Shown here in pieces: positions 38,331 to 47,635 of a stretch of DNA of 64,000 nucleotides. Position numbers and translations under genes: made by a program. Under the pieces are notes generated by a model, which saw only the letters and a list, made by a program, of their open reading frames with translations, was not told the DNA's origin and did not search any database. The DNA is from Sphingomonas swuensis. Lineage in GTDB: Bacteria > Pseudomonadota > Alphaproteobacteria > Sphingomonadales > Sphingomonadaceae. The stretch is from positions 201,001-265,000 of the forward strand of contig NZ_BAABBQ010000001.1 in the NCBI RefSeq assembly GCF_039538045.1. Direction: 5' to 3'. Within the stretch, counting starts at the first letter, position 1; each line of letters begins with the position of its first letter.

Positions 38331-38352
38331 AAAAGGGCGCCGAAGCGCCCTT
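38331..38352 (-). terminator. Intrinsic terminator of rpmG
   Basis: On the minus strand, AAGGGCGC-TTCG-GCGCCCTTTT: an 8-base stem with the very stable TTCG loop followed by TTTT. It lies 54 bases past the rpmG stop and also backs the convergent divK. Confidence 0.88.
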
Positions 38353-38406
38353 GAACCGCTGTTCGCGGCTGGTTCTGCCAGGCCGGCTCGAAAGCCGCCC
38401 AGAAGA

Positions 38407-38574
38407 TTACTTGATCTTCGCTTCCTTGAACTCGACGTGCTTGCGCACGACGGGATCATACTTGCGGAAGGTCATCTTCTCGGTCGTGTTGCGCGGGTTC
38501 TTCTTGGTCACGTAGAAGAAGCCGGTGTCGGCCGTGCTCACGAGCTTGATCTTGACGGTTGCCGGCTTGGCCAT
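38407..38574 (-). CDS. rpmG: 50S ribosomal protein L33
   Basis: 55 residues, [32 protein letters not shown] and the end [10 protein letters not shown]. It is the zinc-free form: no CxxC pairs are present. The ATG at 38574 starts the typical MAKP sequence; longer frames are artefacts. Single gene with its own terminator. Confidence 0.97.
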   Translation of the reverse strand: MAKPATVKIKLVSTADTGFFYVTKKNPRNTTEKMTFRKYDPVVRKHVEFKEAKIK

Positions 38575-38761
38575 CGTTTTGCGTCCGCTTGGGAATTGAA
38601 AAGCAAAGAGCGACGCCAAGAGCGCCGCCCGTTCGGCGTGGCCAATGGCCGCGCCGGGCTGACTTGTCAAGATCACGTAGCCGTCAACCGCCAGTCACGA
38701 GAGAGGCTTAGGCCCCTGTTTACCGGGCGGGCGCATCCTCGCCCCAGGCATGGAGGTGAAG

Positions 38762-39055
38762 ATGGGTGATTCGCTGCGCGATCTGCAGGTCCGGCTTCTC
38801 GATCTCAAGAGCCGCGCGGCGCGGCTGAGCCCGCTCGATATCCACGCCCGGATGGACGAGATCAGGGCCGAGGCCGATCGCGGCGGCTATGACGCGCTCG
38901 AGGGCCTGGCCCGCCTGTCCTCGCAGCTGGCGCTTCTGCCCGGCTGCCGGGTGGCGACCGGTGCCTGCCTCGATCATGCCGGCGACGCGCTTGCCGCCGC
39001 CTCCGCCGCCGAGCGCCAGGCAGTCCTTGCCGCGGTCGCGCTTCGCCTGAACTAA
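38762..39055 (+). CDS. Small helical protein of unknown function
   Basis: 97 residues, not recognised. GGAGGTGAAG just before the ATG at 38762 fixes the start. The sequence is predicted mostly helical, with MGDSLRDLQVRLLDLKSRAARLSP and DEIRAEADRGGYDALEGLARLS; two cysteines lie at PGCRVATGACLDHA. No signal peptide or membrane helix. It lies 43 bases before the ATP-dependent ligase gene on the same strand, so a shared transcript is likely. Confidence 0.7.
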   Translation: MGDSLRDLQVRLLDLKSRAARLSPLDIHARMDEIRAEADRGGYDALEGLARLSSQLALLPGCRVATGACLDHAGDALAAASAAERQAVLAAVALRLN

Positions 39056-39098
39056 GGGTCGTTACGGACCCGCGCCCTCCCTCGCGCATTGAGCGGGG

Positions 39099-40688
39099 AT
39101 GCGCGCCTTCTCGCAGTTGCTCGATGCCCTGGTCTACACTCGCTCGCGGCTGGCCAAGCTCAAGCTGATCGGTGACTATCTCCAGCGCACCCCCGATCCC
39201 GACCGGGGCCTCGCGCTCGCCGCCCTGACCGGCACGCTCGACATTCCGCACGTCAAGGGCGCGGTCATCCGGGCGCTCGCGTCGGACCGGGTCGATCCGC
39301 TGCTGCTGCGGATGAGCCACAATTATGTCGGCGATCTCGCCGAGACCGTGTCGCTGCTCTGGCCGTCGCCCGAGGGCGAGCTCGACGACGGCACGATCAG
39401 CATTTCGGAAGCGGTCGGCCGGCTTCGCGCCGCGAGCCGCTCGGACGCGCCGGCGGTGCTCGCGGCGATGCTCGACCACCTCGATGCCAGCGGCCGTTAC
39501 GCACTGCTCAAGCTCGCCACCGGCGAGCTTCGCGTCGGGATCAATGCGCGCAACGCCAAGCAGGCCTTCGCCGACGCCTTCGAGGTGGATGTCGAAGCGG
39601 TCGAGGAAGTCTGGCATGGCCTGAAGCCGCCCTATCTCGAGCTGTTCGCCTGGGGCGAGCGGCGTGGCCCGCAGCCGACCGCCAAGGACGTGCCGGTGTT
39701 CCGGCCGTTCATGCTCGCCCATCCGCTGGAGGATGCCGAACTCGACCTCGACGCCTATGCCGCCGAGTGGAAGTGGGACGGCATCAGGTTGCAGATCGTC
39801 CATGCCGGCGGCGAGACGAGGCTCTACAGCCGCACCGGCGACGACGTCACCCGAAGCTTCCCCGAGGTCGCCGAGGCGTTCCGGACGCCGGCCGTGCTCG
39901 ACGGCGAACTGCTGGTGCGCGGGGCGGGGCAGGGGCTCGACGAGCATGGCGGGTCGGCGGCGAGCTTCAATGCGCTCCAGCAGCGGCTCGGTCGCAAGGT
40001 CGTCTCGGCCAAGACCCGCGACGAATATCCCGCCTTCGTCCGTCTCTACGACCTCCTGTATGACGGGACCGAGGACCTTCGTCCTCTGCCCTGGTCCGAG
40101 CGCCGAGCTCGGCTCGAGGCCTTCATGGGGCAGCTCGACCCCGAACGCTTCGACCTCTCCTCGCTGATCGAGGCGAAGGACTTTGGCGAGCTGGCCGAGA
40201 TCCGCTCGGGCGCACGCGACGCGGCGATCGAGGGCATGATGCTCAAGCGCCGCGACGCGCCCTATGTCGCGGGACGCCGGGTCGGCCTGTGGTACAAGTG
40301 GAAGCGCGATCCGCTGACCGCCGACTGCGTGATGATGTACGCCCAGCGCGGCTCGGGCAAACGCTCGTCCTTCTACTCGGACTTCACCTTCGGCTGCTGG
40401 AACGAGGAGGGCGAGCTGCTGCCCGTCGGCAAGGCCTACATGGGCTTCACCGACGAGGAGCTGAAGTGGATGGACCGATTCGTCCGTCGCCACACGGTGC
40501 AGCGATTCGGGCCGGTTCGCGAGGTCGAGAAGACGCTGGTGCTCGAGGTCGCGTTCGATTCGATCCATCTCAGCAAACGCCACCGGTCGGGACTGGCGAT
40601 GCGCTTTCCCCGAATCAGTCGAATCCGCACCGACAAGCCTGCGCACGAGGCGGACAAGGTGGCGACGCTGCTCGGAATGGTGACCTAG
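39099..40688 (+). CDS. ATP-dependent DNA ligase
   Basis: 529 residues, of the bacterial group annotated as cisplatin-damage-response ligase. An N-terminal DNA-binding helical domain (1-200) leads to the nucleotidyltransferase domain with active-site Lys225 in EWKWDGIR, motif III LDGELLVRG, motif IV EGMMLKRRDAPYVAGRR, motif V YKWKRDPLTADCVMMYA and a C-terminal OB fold. In many alphaproteobacteria it is next to a ligase-associated exonuclease, DEXH helicase and PdeM-like phosphoesterase; none of those is adjacent here. Stop shares CTAG with the convergent GNAT gene. Confidence 0.93.
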   Translation: MRAFSQLLDALVYTRSRLAKLKLIGDYLQRTPDPDRGLALAALTGTLDIPHVKGAVIRALASDRVDPLLLRMSHNYVGDLAETVSLLWPSPEGELDDGTISISEAVGRLRAASRSDAPAVLAAMLDHLDASGRYALLKLATGELRVGINARNAKQAFADAFEVDVEAVEEVWHGLKPPYLELFAWGERRGPQPTAKDVPVFRPFMLAHPLEDAELDLDAYAAEWKWDGIRLQIVHAGGETRLYSRTGDDVTRSFPEVAEAFRTPAVLDGELLVRGAGQGLDEHGGSAASFNALQQRLGRKVVSAKTRDEYPAFVRLYDLLYDGTEDLRPLPWSERRARLEAFMGQLDPERFDLSSLIEAKDFGELAEIRSGARDAAIEGMMLKRRDAPYVAGRRVGLWYKWKRDPLTADCVMMYAQRGSGKRSSFYSDFTFGCWNEEGELLPVGKAYMGFTDEELKWMDRFVRRHTVQRFGPVREVEKTLVLEVAFDSIHLSKRHRSGLAMRFPRISRIRTDKPAHEADKVATLLGMVT

Positions 40689-41200
40689 AGCGCCTTTTCG
40701 AGGACGACGAACTCGAGGTCCTCGAACAGCGCTCCTGCCTGGGGCCATTCCTCGTAGGGGAAAGGGCGTCGCTCGCCGGTCGGACGATAACCCCGGCGCT
40801 CGTAGAAACTCAGCAGCTCGCGGCGGCGGCTGAAGACCTGCATCTCCATCTCCCCGGCACCGAGCACCTCGCGGGCATAAGCTTCCGCGGCGGCGAGCAG
40901 GCGCTTGCCGAGGCCGCTGCCCTGGCTTGCCGGATCGACCGTCAGCATGCCGAGGTAGACCCGGTCGCTGCCGAGCGGGACCAGCCGGACGCAGGCGCGA
41001 ATGGAGCCGCTATCGCGCCAAATGAGCAGCCGGTCGCCCGAATCGAGAAAGCCCTGGAGTTCCTCGACGCTGGTCCGCGGGCCGGTCAGCAGGTCGGCTT
41101 CATGGCTCCAGCCCGCGCGCGCCGTCTCGCCGCGATAGGCCTGTTCGACCAGCGCACGCAGTTCGGGAAGGTCGCCGGCGCCCGCCTGTTCAAGCCGCAT
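40685..41200 (-). CDS. GNAT family N-acetyltransferase
   Basis: 171 residues. The acetyl-CoA motif is LGMLTVDPASQGSGLGKRLL (V/I-x-x-x-x-Q/R-G-x-G-x pattern), followed by FYERRGYRPTGERRPFPYEE. Substrate unknown; the C-terminal RPFPY resembles small-molecule acetyltransferases. The ATG at 41200 is chosen. It overlaps the asparaginase gene end by 11 bases, so the two are coupled. Confidence 0.87.
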   Translation of the reverse strand: MRLEQAGAGDLPELRALVEQAYRGETARAGWSHEADLLTGPRTSVEELQGFLDSGDRLLIWRDSGSIRACVRLVPLGSDRVYLGMLTVDPASQGSGLGKRLLAAAEAYAREVLGAGEMEMQVFSRRRELLSFYERRGYRPTGERRPFPYEEWPQAGALFEDLEFVVLEKAL

Positions 41201-42095
41201 GGACCGCCACCTCCCGTTCGCCCTCGGCGCTGGCACGGCCGCGATACATGCCGCGGGTCGTATAGCCCCACGCCGCCTCGCCCGACGGCGCGACCGCGAT
41301 CATCCCGCCCTTGCCGCCGAGCGCCAGCACGTCGGCGAGGACATCGTCGACCGCGTCCTGCAGAGATTCGCCGGCAAGCCGCATCCGCGCTCCGACCTCG
41401 TGCGCCGCCGCAGCACGGATGAACAGTTCGCCCGCTCCGGTACAGCTCACCGCGCAGGCGCGGTCGTCGGCATAGGTGCCGCTTCCGATCAGCGGCGAAT
41501 CGCCGATTCGGCCGAAGCGCTTTGCAGTCAGCCCGCCGGTCGAGGTCGCCGCCGCGACATGACCGTCCCGGTCGACCGCGACCGCACCAACCGTTCCATA
41601 TTTGACGTCGAGGTCAAACCCGGCTCCGCTTGCGAGCACCTTGTCGAGCGCCTCGCGCCGGGCCGGGATCTCGAACCAGGAAGGGTCAACCGTCTCGAGC
41701 CCGCGAGTCGCTGCGAACTCCTCCGCCCCATCGTGCGACAGCATCACGTGCGGACTGTGGTCCATGACGGCGCGGGCCGCGCCGATCGGATTGCGGACCG
41801 TGGTGAGCCCGGCGATCGCGCCTGCATGGCGCTCGCGTCCTTCCATGATCGCGGCATCGAGTTCGATCTTTCCCTCGGCGGTGAGGACGCTGCCACGCCC
41901 GGCGTTGAAGGCGGGATCGTCCTCGAGCACTCGGACCGCGGCCTCGACCGCGTCGACCGCCGAGCCACCGCCCTTCAGCACCGCCTCGCCGGCATCGAGC
42001 GCGGCGTTGAGCCCGGCCCGCCCGGCGGCCTCTTCCTCCGTGCTCAACTCCAGCGCACCGGAGCCGCCATGTACTACCAGGGACCAGTTCGTCAT
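41190..42095 (-). CDS. Isoaspartyl peptidase / plant-type L-asparaginase
   Basis: 301-residue Ntn-hydrolase. VVHGGSGALE at the N-terminus, AFNAGRGSVLT and the self-cleavage site KYGTVGAVAVD, where Thr168 becomes the nucleophile of the beta subunit. STGGLTAKRFGRIGDSPLIGSGTYADD contains the substrate pocket. It removes isoaspartyl residues from peptides or hydrolyses asparagine. No signal peptide was seen, so probably cytoplasmic. Paired with a GNAT gene downstream. Confidence 0.92.
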   Translation of the reverse strand: MTNWSLVVHGGSGALELSTEEEAAGRAGLNAALDAGEAVLKGGGSAVDAVEAAVRVLEDDPAFNAGRGSVLTAEGKIELDAAIMEGRERHAGAIAGLTTVRNPIGAARAVMDHSPHVMLSHDGAEEFAATRGLETVDPSWFEIPARREALDKVLASGAGFDLDVKYGTVGAVAVDRDGHVAAATSTGGLTAKRFGRIGDSPLIGSGTYADDRACAVSCTGAGELFIRAAAAHEVGARMRLAGESLQDAVDDVLADVLALGGKGGMIAVAPSGEAAWGYTTRGMYRGRASAEGEREVAVHAA

Positions 42096-42123
42096 GCCCG
42101 CTCCCTAGCCGCGCACCTCCCCC

Positions 42124-42160
42124 TTGCACAATGTATCGAGAACATATAAAAGTGATATCA
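42124..42160 (+). promoter_or_regulatory. AT-rich promoter with TGATATCA palindrome before SPFH operon
   Basis: TTGCAC (42124-42129) and TATAAA (42145-42150) could be -35/-10 elements with a short spacer. The perfect palindrome TGATATCA (42153-42160) sits near the expected start of transcription. It stands out as AT-rich DNA and is a candidate operator, perhaps for the ribbon-helix-helix protein of the operon. Confidence 0.45.
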
Positions 42161-42178
42161 GATAAGGGGAGTTCGATC

Positions 42179-43087
42179 ATGAGTGACAGGGGACAAAGCA
42201 ATCTCAATGCCAGCGTCGAGCGGCCGGCGCGGACCTTCAGCGGCTATCTGATGCTGCTTCTGCTGCTGGTCGGCATCATCGTCCAGGTCGCCGGGATCGC
42301 CGGGCTGGTCGGAGCGGAGGACGTCGGTCCGCCGCTGGCGGTGGCGGCGGTGATCGTCGCGCCGATCGCGTTGCTCTTCATCCTGTGCGGCTTCTACATG
42401 CTGCAGCCCAACCAGGCCGCAGCCATCACCCTGTTCGGAAGCTATCGCGGGACCGACCGCGCGACGGGCCTGCGCTGGGTCCTTCCGTGGGAGATGCGGC
42501 GCAAGATCTCGGTCCGTTCGAACAACTTCATCTCCGAGCGGATCAAGGTGAACGACCTTCGCGGCAATCCGATCGAGATGGCGGCGCAGGTCGTCTGGCG
42601 GGTCACGGATACCGCGCAGGCGCTGTTCGACGTCGACGATTACAAGGCGTTCGTCGCGGTTCAGGTCGAGGCCGGGATCCGCGCCATCGGCTCGCGCTAT
42701 CCGTACGACGATTTCGAGCACCTCGAAGTGACGCTGCGCGGCAACCACGACCAGGTCGGTGACGAGCTCCGGGCCGAGCTCAATGCCCGGCTGACGGTCG
42801 CCGGCATCCATGTCGACGAATGCGGCTTCACCCACCTCGCTTATGCTCAGGAAATCGCCGGCGCGATGCTTCGCCGTCAGCAGGCGCAGGCGGTTGTCGC
42901 CGCCCGCAAGACGCTGGTCGAGGGTGCGGTCGGCATGGTCGAGATGGCGCTTGCCATGCTCAGCGAGAAGAATGTCGTCGAGCTCGACGACGAGCGCCGC
43001 GCCGCGATGGTGTCGAACCTGATGGTCGTGCTGTGCGGCGAGCGCGACACGCAGCCCGTCGTCAACACCGGCAGCCTGTACCAGTAA
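42179..43087 (+). CDS. SPFH/band 7 domain membrane protein
   Basis: 302 residues. Two membrane segments (about 21-41 and 54-75) are followed by a band 7/SPFH domain: [54 protein letters not shown] and the helical [32 protein letters not shown] proteins form large oligomers and organise membrane microdomains. The ATG at 42179 follows AAGGGGAG. It starts an operon with a ribbon-helix-helix protein, a hydrolase and a small membrane protein; the pairing of SPFH with an Arc-like protein recurs in proteobacteria. Confidence 0.88.
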   Translation: MSDRGQSNLNASVERPARTFSGYLMLLLLLVGIIVQVAGIAGLVGAEDVGPPLAVAAVIVAPIALLFILCGFYMLQPNQAAAITLFGSYRGTDRATGLRWVLPWEMRRKISVRSNNFISERIKVNDLRGNPIEMAAQVVWRVTDTAQALFDVDDYKAFVAVQVEAGIRAIGSRYPYDDFEHLEVTLRGNHDQVGDELRAELNARLTVAGIHVDECGFTHLAYAQEIAGAMLRRQQAQAVVAARKTLVEGAVGMVEMALAMLSEKNVVELDDERRAAMVSNLMVVLCGERDTQPVVNTGSLYQ

Positions 43088-43093
43088 GCGGTC

Positions 43094-43291
43094 ATGGCGG
43101 AGCGCAAGGCCTTTCCCCTGCGAATCGACGCGGAGCTGTGGGCCGCGGTCGAGCGCTGCGCGACGGCCAACATCCGCTCCGCCAATGCCGAAGTCGAATG
43201 CCTGCTTCGCGAGGCGCTCAAGGCGAGGGGGGTCAAGCTTGCGCCCCCGCAGCCGGTCAAGCGCGGACGCCCACCCAAGGAGAGTGAATGA
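43094..43291 (+). CDS. Arc/HicB-like ribbon-helix-helix protein
   Basis: 65 residues. [42 protein letters not shown] is a ribbon-helix-helix DNA-binding domain: the strand residues are followed by two amphipathic helices with the RSANAEVE turn. The tail is basic ([10 protein letters not shown]-hook like). Sometimes annotated as a HicB-type antitoxin, but no toxin gene is adjacent. Six bases behind the SPFH gene, and its stop overlaps the hydrolase start. Confidence 0.85.
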   Translation: MAERKAFPLRIDAELWAAVERCATANIRSANAEVECLLREALKARGVKLAPPQPVKRGRPPKESE

Positions 43292-44226
43292 TGCTGAGCC
43301 TGTTGCTTGCCGCCGCAGCGATCGCTGCCGCTCCACCGCGCTCCTCAGAACTTCGCGCCGGCCCGAACGACTCACTGGCTGGAACACTGCTGCTGCCGAG
43401 CGGGAAGAGCCGGGCGGCGATGGTCATCATTCCCGGATCGGGTCCGACCGACCGCGACGGCAACAATCCGGCCGGAATCAAGGCGGCCAGCTATCGCAAG
43501 CTGGCGGAAGCGCTGGCGGAGAAGGGCATCGCCACCGTCCGGATCGACAAGCGCGGCATGTTCGGGAGCGCCGCGGCGGGCAATCCGAACACGGCGACCT
43601 TCGCCGAATATGATTCTGACTTGCGCGCCTGGGTCGACAAGACCCGCAAGGCCTCGGGACAGAAGTGCGTGTGGGTCGCCGGGCACAGCGAGGGCGGGCT
43701 GGTCGCGCTTCGTGCCGCCGATGCGCCAGGGGTCTGCGGCGTGGTCCTGCTCGCCGCGCCGGGCGAAACGCTTGGGCAAACCATTCGCAAGCAACTCCGC
43801 GCCAACCCCGCCAATGCGCCGTTCCTGGCTTCGGCCGAGGCGGCGCTGACCGAGCTCGAAGCCGGGCGGAAGGTGTCGGTCGACGGCATGCATCCGGCGC
43901 TGGCCCAGAGCCTGTTCAACCCCGCGGTCCAGGGCTTCATGATCGAGCTCTTGAGCCAGGACCCGTCCAGGCTCGCGACGGCGGTCCGACGCCCGATGCT
44001 GATCGTCCAGGGTGGGCACGACGTGCAGGTCGGGCTCGCCAATGGCGACGCGCTGAAGAAGGCGGCTCCAAGGGCTTCCTACGTCCTCTTCCCTGCGATG
44101 AGCCATGTCCTCAGCGACGGCCCGGCGGAGCGCGCCGCCAACCTCGCCACCTATGCCGAGGCCGATCGGCCGCTCACCGCCGGCCTCGCCGACCGGGTGG
44201 CCGCCTTCGTGACGGGAGCCAAGTGA
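43288..44226 (+). CDS. Secreted alpha/beta hydrolase (serine aminopeptidase-like)
   Basis: 312 residues with a short signal peptide ([17 protein letters not shown]). Core: [16 protein letters not shown] oxyanion region, [11 protein letters not shown], nucleophile VAGHSEGG, catalytic Asp in [11 protein letters not shown] and His in [10 protein letters not shown]. It belongs to the group related to DUF3887/serine aminopeptidase S33 proteins. The start overlaps the upstream stop by four bases; ATG at 43291 is an equally good start. The product would act in the periplasm. Confidence 0.88.
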   Translation: MMLSLLLAAAAIAAAPPRSSELRAGPNDSLAGTLLLPSGKSRAAMVIIPGSGPTDRDGNNPAGIKAASYRKLAEALAEKGIATVRIDKRGMFGSAAAGNPNTATFAEYDSDLRAWVDKTRKASGQKCVWVAGHSEGGLVALRAADAPGVCGVVLLAAPGETLGQTIRKQLRANPANAPFLASAEAALTELEAGRKVSVDGMHPALAQSLFNPAVQGFMIELLSQDPSRLATAVRRPMLIVQGGHDVQVGLANGDALKKAAPRASYVLFPAMSHVLSDGPAERAANLATYAEADRPLTAGLADRVAAFVTGAK

Positions 44227-44525
44227 TGGAAGACCCCTGGTTCACCTATTTCCGCGGGCGCGGCAGGATCCAAATCACGCCGCGCAACGCCAAGGGCTGG
44301 GCGACGCTGGTCGGCTTTGTCGTGCTGGTGAGCGTTCCTGCGATCTTCCTCAGCCCCCTCCTCAACCGGGGCCTGTGGATGCTGGTACCCTTTCTGACGC
44401 TGCTGGCGCTGCTCACCTTCGGCTTCATCCGCTTCGCCATTTCGAAGTCGGAGCGGATCGACCTCGACATGAGCGCCTCCGAGCTGGAGGAGTTCAGGGC
44501 GTGGAAGCGGCGCGGCAAGCGCTAG
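44226..44525 (+). CDS. Small two-helix membrane protein (hypothetical)
   Basis: 99 residues. Starts [21 protein letters not shown], which suggests a cytoplasmic N-terminus, then two membrane helices (about 27-46 and 51-72) and a charged cytoplasmic tail (SASELEEFRAWKRRGKR). The ATG overlaps the hydrolase stop by one base. Not recognised; the last gene of the SPFH operon. Confidence 0.7.
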   Translation: MEDPWFTYFRGRGRIQITPRNAKGWATLVGFVVLVSVPAIFLSPLLNRGLWMLVPFLTLLALLTFGFIRFAISKSERIDLDMSASELEEFRAWKRRGKR

Positions 44526-44538
44526 GGCGCTTGGGCTT

Positions 44539-45429
44539 CTAGCTGCCGCTGCGCCGCCGCTCCGGAGCCTTGCCGAGGAGCAGCGCGTCGTCGAGCATCC
44601 GGGCCAGCCGGAGACCGCCGGCAAGCACCTGGCGGCGGACCGGCGGGATCAGCGCCTGCAGTTTCTCTTCGGTGAGCACCGGCCGTTCGTCCTTGCCGAG
44701 CTTGCGGCAGGGATCGCCGAGAATGCTGGTGTAGGCGAGGTCGCGGCTGTTCTCCCACGCGTCACGGCTCCAGTCCTCGACCGTGCCTCCGGCGAGCCTT
44801 GCCTTCTCGGCCGGGCTGACACCCGAGAGAAGACCCTTGAGCCCGCCCGGCGGAGACGTCACCGCGCGCTCCGGGATCCAGCCGTCCCAGATGCCATGAA
44901 GGTTGGTGCGGCCGGCGACGACGCCATAGGCGACCGGCACCTGGTTGCCGCCGAGGTCGCCGCGATCGCCGCCGTGCATCGGCTGGGCGAGGTCGCCGAC
45001 GAAGTGGACGAGATAGGCCAGCGCTATCACCCGCTCGCGCTTCGGAAGCTTGGGATCCGCCAGTAGCCGGGCATTGCGCTCGATCTGCGCCGACACGCAG
45101 TTGCCGTCCTTGCACGCTTCCTTGAGGCTGAAGGGCTTGCACACGTTGACGTTCTGATAGTGCCAGCTCGACTGATAGCTGAAGCGATCGCCCAGCGGCT
45201 TGATGCAGTCGGCCCACAGACTCGCCTGCTCGAGCGTTGCGGTCGGGCACTCGGCGGTTTCGAGCAGGCCGCCGTCCCTGAGGATGGCACGCAGCCTCAC
45301 CCGTGTCTCGGGCTTGACCTCGGACCAGGCGATGCTGGCCACCATTTTGTGGGTATATTCCCAATAGGCCGCGGCGGGCGCGGCGACGGTCAGCGCGAGC
45401 AGCGCTGCAAGCATTCGGAGGATCGGCAC
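44539..45429 (-). CDS. S1/P1 nuclease
   Basis: 296 residues with a signal peptide (ending AAPAAA). Members of this family are zinc-dependent, single-strand-preferring nucleases and 3'-nucleotidases with the N-terminal Trp coordinating zinc. Here WEYTHKMVASIA starts at Trp23, followed by HYQNVNVCKP, YLVHFVGDLAQPMHGGDRGDLGGN and NLHGIWDGWI, which carry the other zinc-binding His/Asp residues. Cleavage would need to fall after Tyr22, an unusual site, or two residues precede the Trp. Periplasmic scavenging of nucleotides is likely. Confidence 0.92.
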   Translation of the reverse strand: MPILRMLAALLALTVAAPAAAYWEYTHKMVASIAWSEVKPETRVRLRAILRDGGLLETAECPTATLEQASLWADCIKPLGDRFSYQSSWHYQNVNVCKPFSLKEACKDGNCVSAQIERNARLLADPKLPKRERVIALAYLVHFVGDLAQPMHGGDRGDLGGNQVPVAYGVVAGRTNLHGIWDGWIPERAVTSPPGGLKGLLSGVSPAEKARLAGGTVEDWSRDAWENSRDLAYTSILGDPCRKLGKDERPVLTEEKLQALIPPVRRQVLAGGLRLARMLDDALLLGKAPERRRSGS

Positions 45430-45507
45430 GCGCCGCCCTTAGCGCCCTGAATCAGCGGGCGAAAGCCTGCCTTGGCGCTGTCACGCTCGCAGCCTATATG
45501 GCGGTGC

Positions 45508-46635
45508 ATGTCCGCAATCCGTCCGTGGCGCACGATCGAGCGCCGGAACTGCCGCCAGATCATGGTCGGCAACGTCCCCGTTGGCGGCGATGCGCCGATC
45601 ACCGTCCAGACGATGACCAACACGCCGACCGCCGACGCGCGGGCGACGATCGACCAGATCCGCCGCTGCGAGGAAGCGGGGGCCGACATCATCCGGGTCT
45701 CCTGCCCCGACGTCGAGAGCACCACGGCGCTCCGCGAGATCGTTCGCGCCGCGCAGGTGCCGATCGTCGCCGACATCCACTTCCACTACAAGCGCGCGCT
45801 CGAGGCCGCCGACGCCGGCGCCGCCTGCCTCCGGATCAACCCGGGCAACATCGGGAGCAGCGAGCGGGTGGCCGAAGTCGTGCGCGCGGCCAAGGCCAAC
45901 GGCTGCGCGATCCGGATCGGGGTCAATGCCGGAAGCCTCGAGAAGGATCTCCTCGAGAAATATGGCGAGCCCTGCCCCGAAGCGCTGGTCGAAAGCGCAC
46001 TCGACCATATCCGCCTGCTCGAGGACCACGACTTCCGTGAATATAAGGTCGCGGTGAAGGCCAGCGACGTGTTCCTCGCCGTGGCCGCCTACCAGGACCT
46101 CGCCGCGCAGGTCGACTGCCCTCTCCACCTCGGGATCACCGAGGCGGGCGGGCTGATCGGCGGCACCGTCAAGAGCTCGATCGGGCTCGGCATGCTGCTG
46201 TGGAGCGGGATCGGCGACACGATCCGGGTCTCGCTTTCGGCCGAGCCGGAGGAGGAGGTGCGGGTCGGCTACCACCTGCTCAAGGCACTCGGCATCCGTA
46301 ACCGCGGCGTGCGCGTCGTCTCCTGCCCATCCTGCGCGCGGCAGGGCTTCGACGTCATCCGCACGGTCGAGAAGCTGGAGGAGCGGCTGCAGCACATCCG
46401 CACCCCGCTGTCGCTGTCGGTGCTTGGCTGCGTCGTCAATGGGCCGGGCGAGGCGCGCGAGACCGACATCGGGATCACCGGCGGCGGCAATGGCCGGCAC
46501 ATGGTCTACCTGTCGGGCGTCACCGACCACCATGTGCAGGACGAGAACATGATCGACCACATCGTCCGGCTGGTCGAGGCCAAGGCCGCCGAGATCGAGG
46601 CCGCCACCGTCGACGAGCCGGTCGCGGCCGAGTAA
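45508..46635 (+). CDS. ispG: 4-hydroxy-3-methylbut-2-en-1-yl diphosphate synthase
   Basis: 4Fe-4S enzyme of the MEP isoprenoid pathway, 375 residues. [21 protein letters not shown] at the start, [12 protein letters not shown], and the cluster cysteines in SCPSCARQG and [11 protein letters not shown]. The ATG at 45508 is chosen; ATG at 45472 would add 12 unlikely residues. A GC hairpin follows (46645-46660), then an EamA transporter gene. Confidence 0.97.
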   Translation: MSAIRPWRTIERRNCRQIMVGNVPVGGDAPITVQTMTNTPTADARATIDQIRRCEEAGADIIRVSCPDVESTTALREIVRAAQVPIVADIHFHYKRALEAADAGAACLRINPGNIGSSERVAEVVRAAKANGCAIRIGVNAGSLEKDLLEKYGEPCPEALVESALDHIRLLEDHDFREYKVAVKASDVFLAVAAYQDLAAQVDCPLHLGITEAGGLIGGTVKSSIGLGMLLWSGIGDTIRVSLSAEPEEEVRVGYHLLKALGIRNRGVRVVSCPSCARQGFDVIRTVEKLEERLQHIRTPLSLSVLGCVVNGPGEARETDIGITGGGNGRHMVYLSGVTDHHVQDENMIDHIVRLVEAKAAEIEAATVDEPVAAE

Positions 46636-46644
46636 GTCTCGCCG

Positions 46645-46660
46645 CCCGGCTTGCGCCGGG
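46645..46660 (+). terminator. Hairpin after ispG
   Basis: CCCGGC-TTGC-GCCGGG, 9 bases after the ispG stop, without a T run. Possible weak terminator. Confidence 0.4.
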
Positions 46661-46684
46661 CCGCGCATTCTCTAGGCCGCGTCC

Positions 46685-47587
46685 ATGACCGCGCCGCGTT
46701 CCTCCGCCATCCTTGCCTTCGCGGTGGCGACCCTCGGCATTGCGCTCTTCTCGGGCATGGATGCGGTGATGAAGGGGCTGGTGCTCGCCATCGGCGTCTA
46801 TTCGACCATGCTGTGGCGCAGCTTCGCCGGGGTTGTCATGGCAGGGGCCGGCTATGCTGCCGGCTGGAAGCGCTGGCCCGAGCGGCGTGTCCTTCGCCTC
46901 CATGTCGAGCGTGGGGTGCTGACGAGCTTCATGGGGCTGCTGTTCTTCTGGGGCATCGGTCACGTGCCCCTGGCGCAGGCGATCGCCCTCGCCTTCATCG
47001 CGCCGCTGATCGCGCTTTACCTCGCTGCGGTGCTGCTTGGCGAAGAGGTCGGCAAGCGGACGGTCGGCGCATCGGTCATCGCCTTTGCCGGCGTGATCGT
47101 CATCTTCGTGGGCCAGGCCCGCGCCGACCTTGGCCGCGACGCGCTGCTTGGGAGCCTAGCCATCCTCGCCTCGGCAATACTCTACGCGATCAACATCATC
47201 ATGATGCGGCGGCAGAGCCAGGCGGCCGGCCCTCTGGAAATCGCCTTCTTCCAGAATCTGACGGTGACCGCCGTTCTGCTGACCGGCCTGCCGTTCGTCG
47301 GTACCAGTGCACCGGCGGCAACGCACTGGCCGGCGCTGCTACTTGCCGCGGTGCTGTCCACGGCCTCGCTGCTGCTCCTGTCCTGGGCCTATGCGCGGGC
47401 TGAGGCGAGCTATCTGGCGGCGACGGAATATACCGCGTTCCTGTGGGCTGCCCTCTTCGGGTGGCTGGTATTCGGCGAGCATCTGTCGCCGTTCACGCTT
47501 GCCGGCGCCTCGCTGATCGTCGGCGGCTGCCTCCTTGCCGCGCGCAGCCCGCAGGCGGCCAATCCGCACCTCGAAGCCGCACCCTGA
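46685..47587 (+). CDS. DMT-superfamily (EamA) transporter
   Basis: 300 residues, ten predicted membrane helices made of two EamA repeats (first ends FVGQARADLG, second WAYARAEASYLAATEYTAFLWAALFGWLVFGE). LAQAIALAFIAPLIALYLAAVLLGEEVG is the typical EamA block. Substrate unknown; members export amino acids or metabolites. It precedes a small multidrug-resistance gene by 48 bases. Confidence 0.88.
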   Translation: MTAPRSSAILAFAVATLGIALFSGMDAVMKGLVLAIGVYSTMLWRSFAGVVMAGAGYAAGWKRWPERRVLRLHVERGVLTSFMGLLFFWGIGHVPLAQAIALAFIAPLIALYLAAVLLGEEVGKRTVGASVIAFAGVIVIFVGQARADLGRDALLGSLAILASAILYAINIIMMRRQSQAAGPLEIAFFQNLTVTAVLLTGLPFVGTSAPAATHWPALLLAAVLSTASLLLLSWAYARAEASYLAATEYTAFLWAALFGWLVFGEHLSPFTLAGASLIVGGCLLAARSPQAANPHLEAAP

Positions 47588-47635
47588 TCACCGGCCGGTG
47601 GTGCACTCGCGGGCGTGAGGCACTAGGGAAGGGCG

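Noticed and set aside
43094..43291. HicB-type antitoxin of a toxin-antitoxin pair
   Set aside because: Only a ribbon-helix-helix domain is present, and neither neighbour is a HicA-like or other recognisable toxin.
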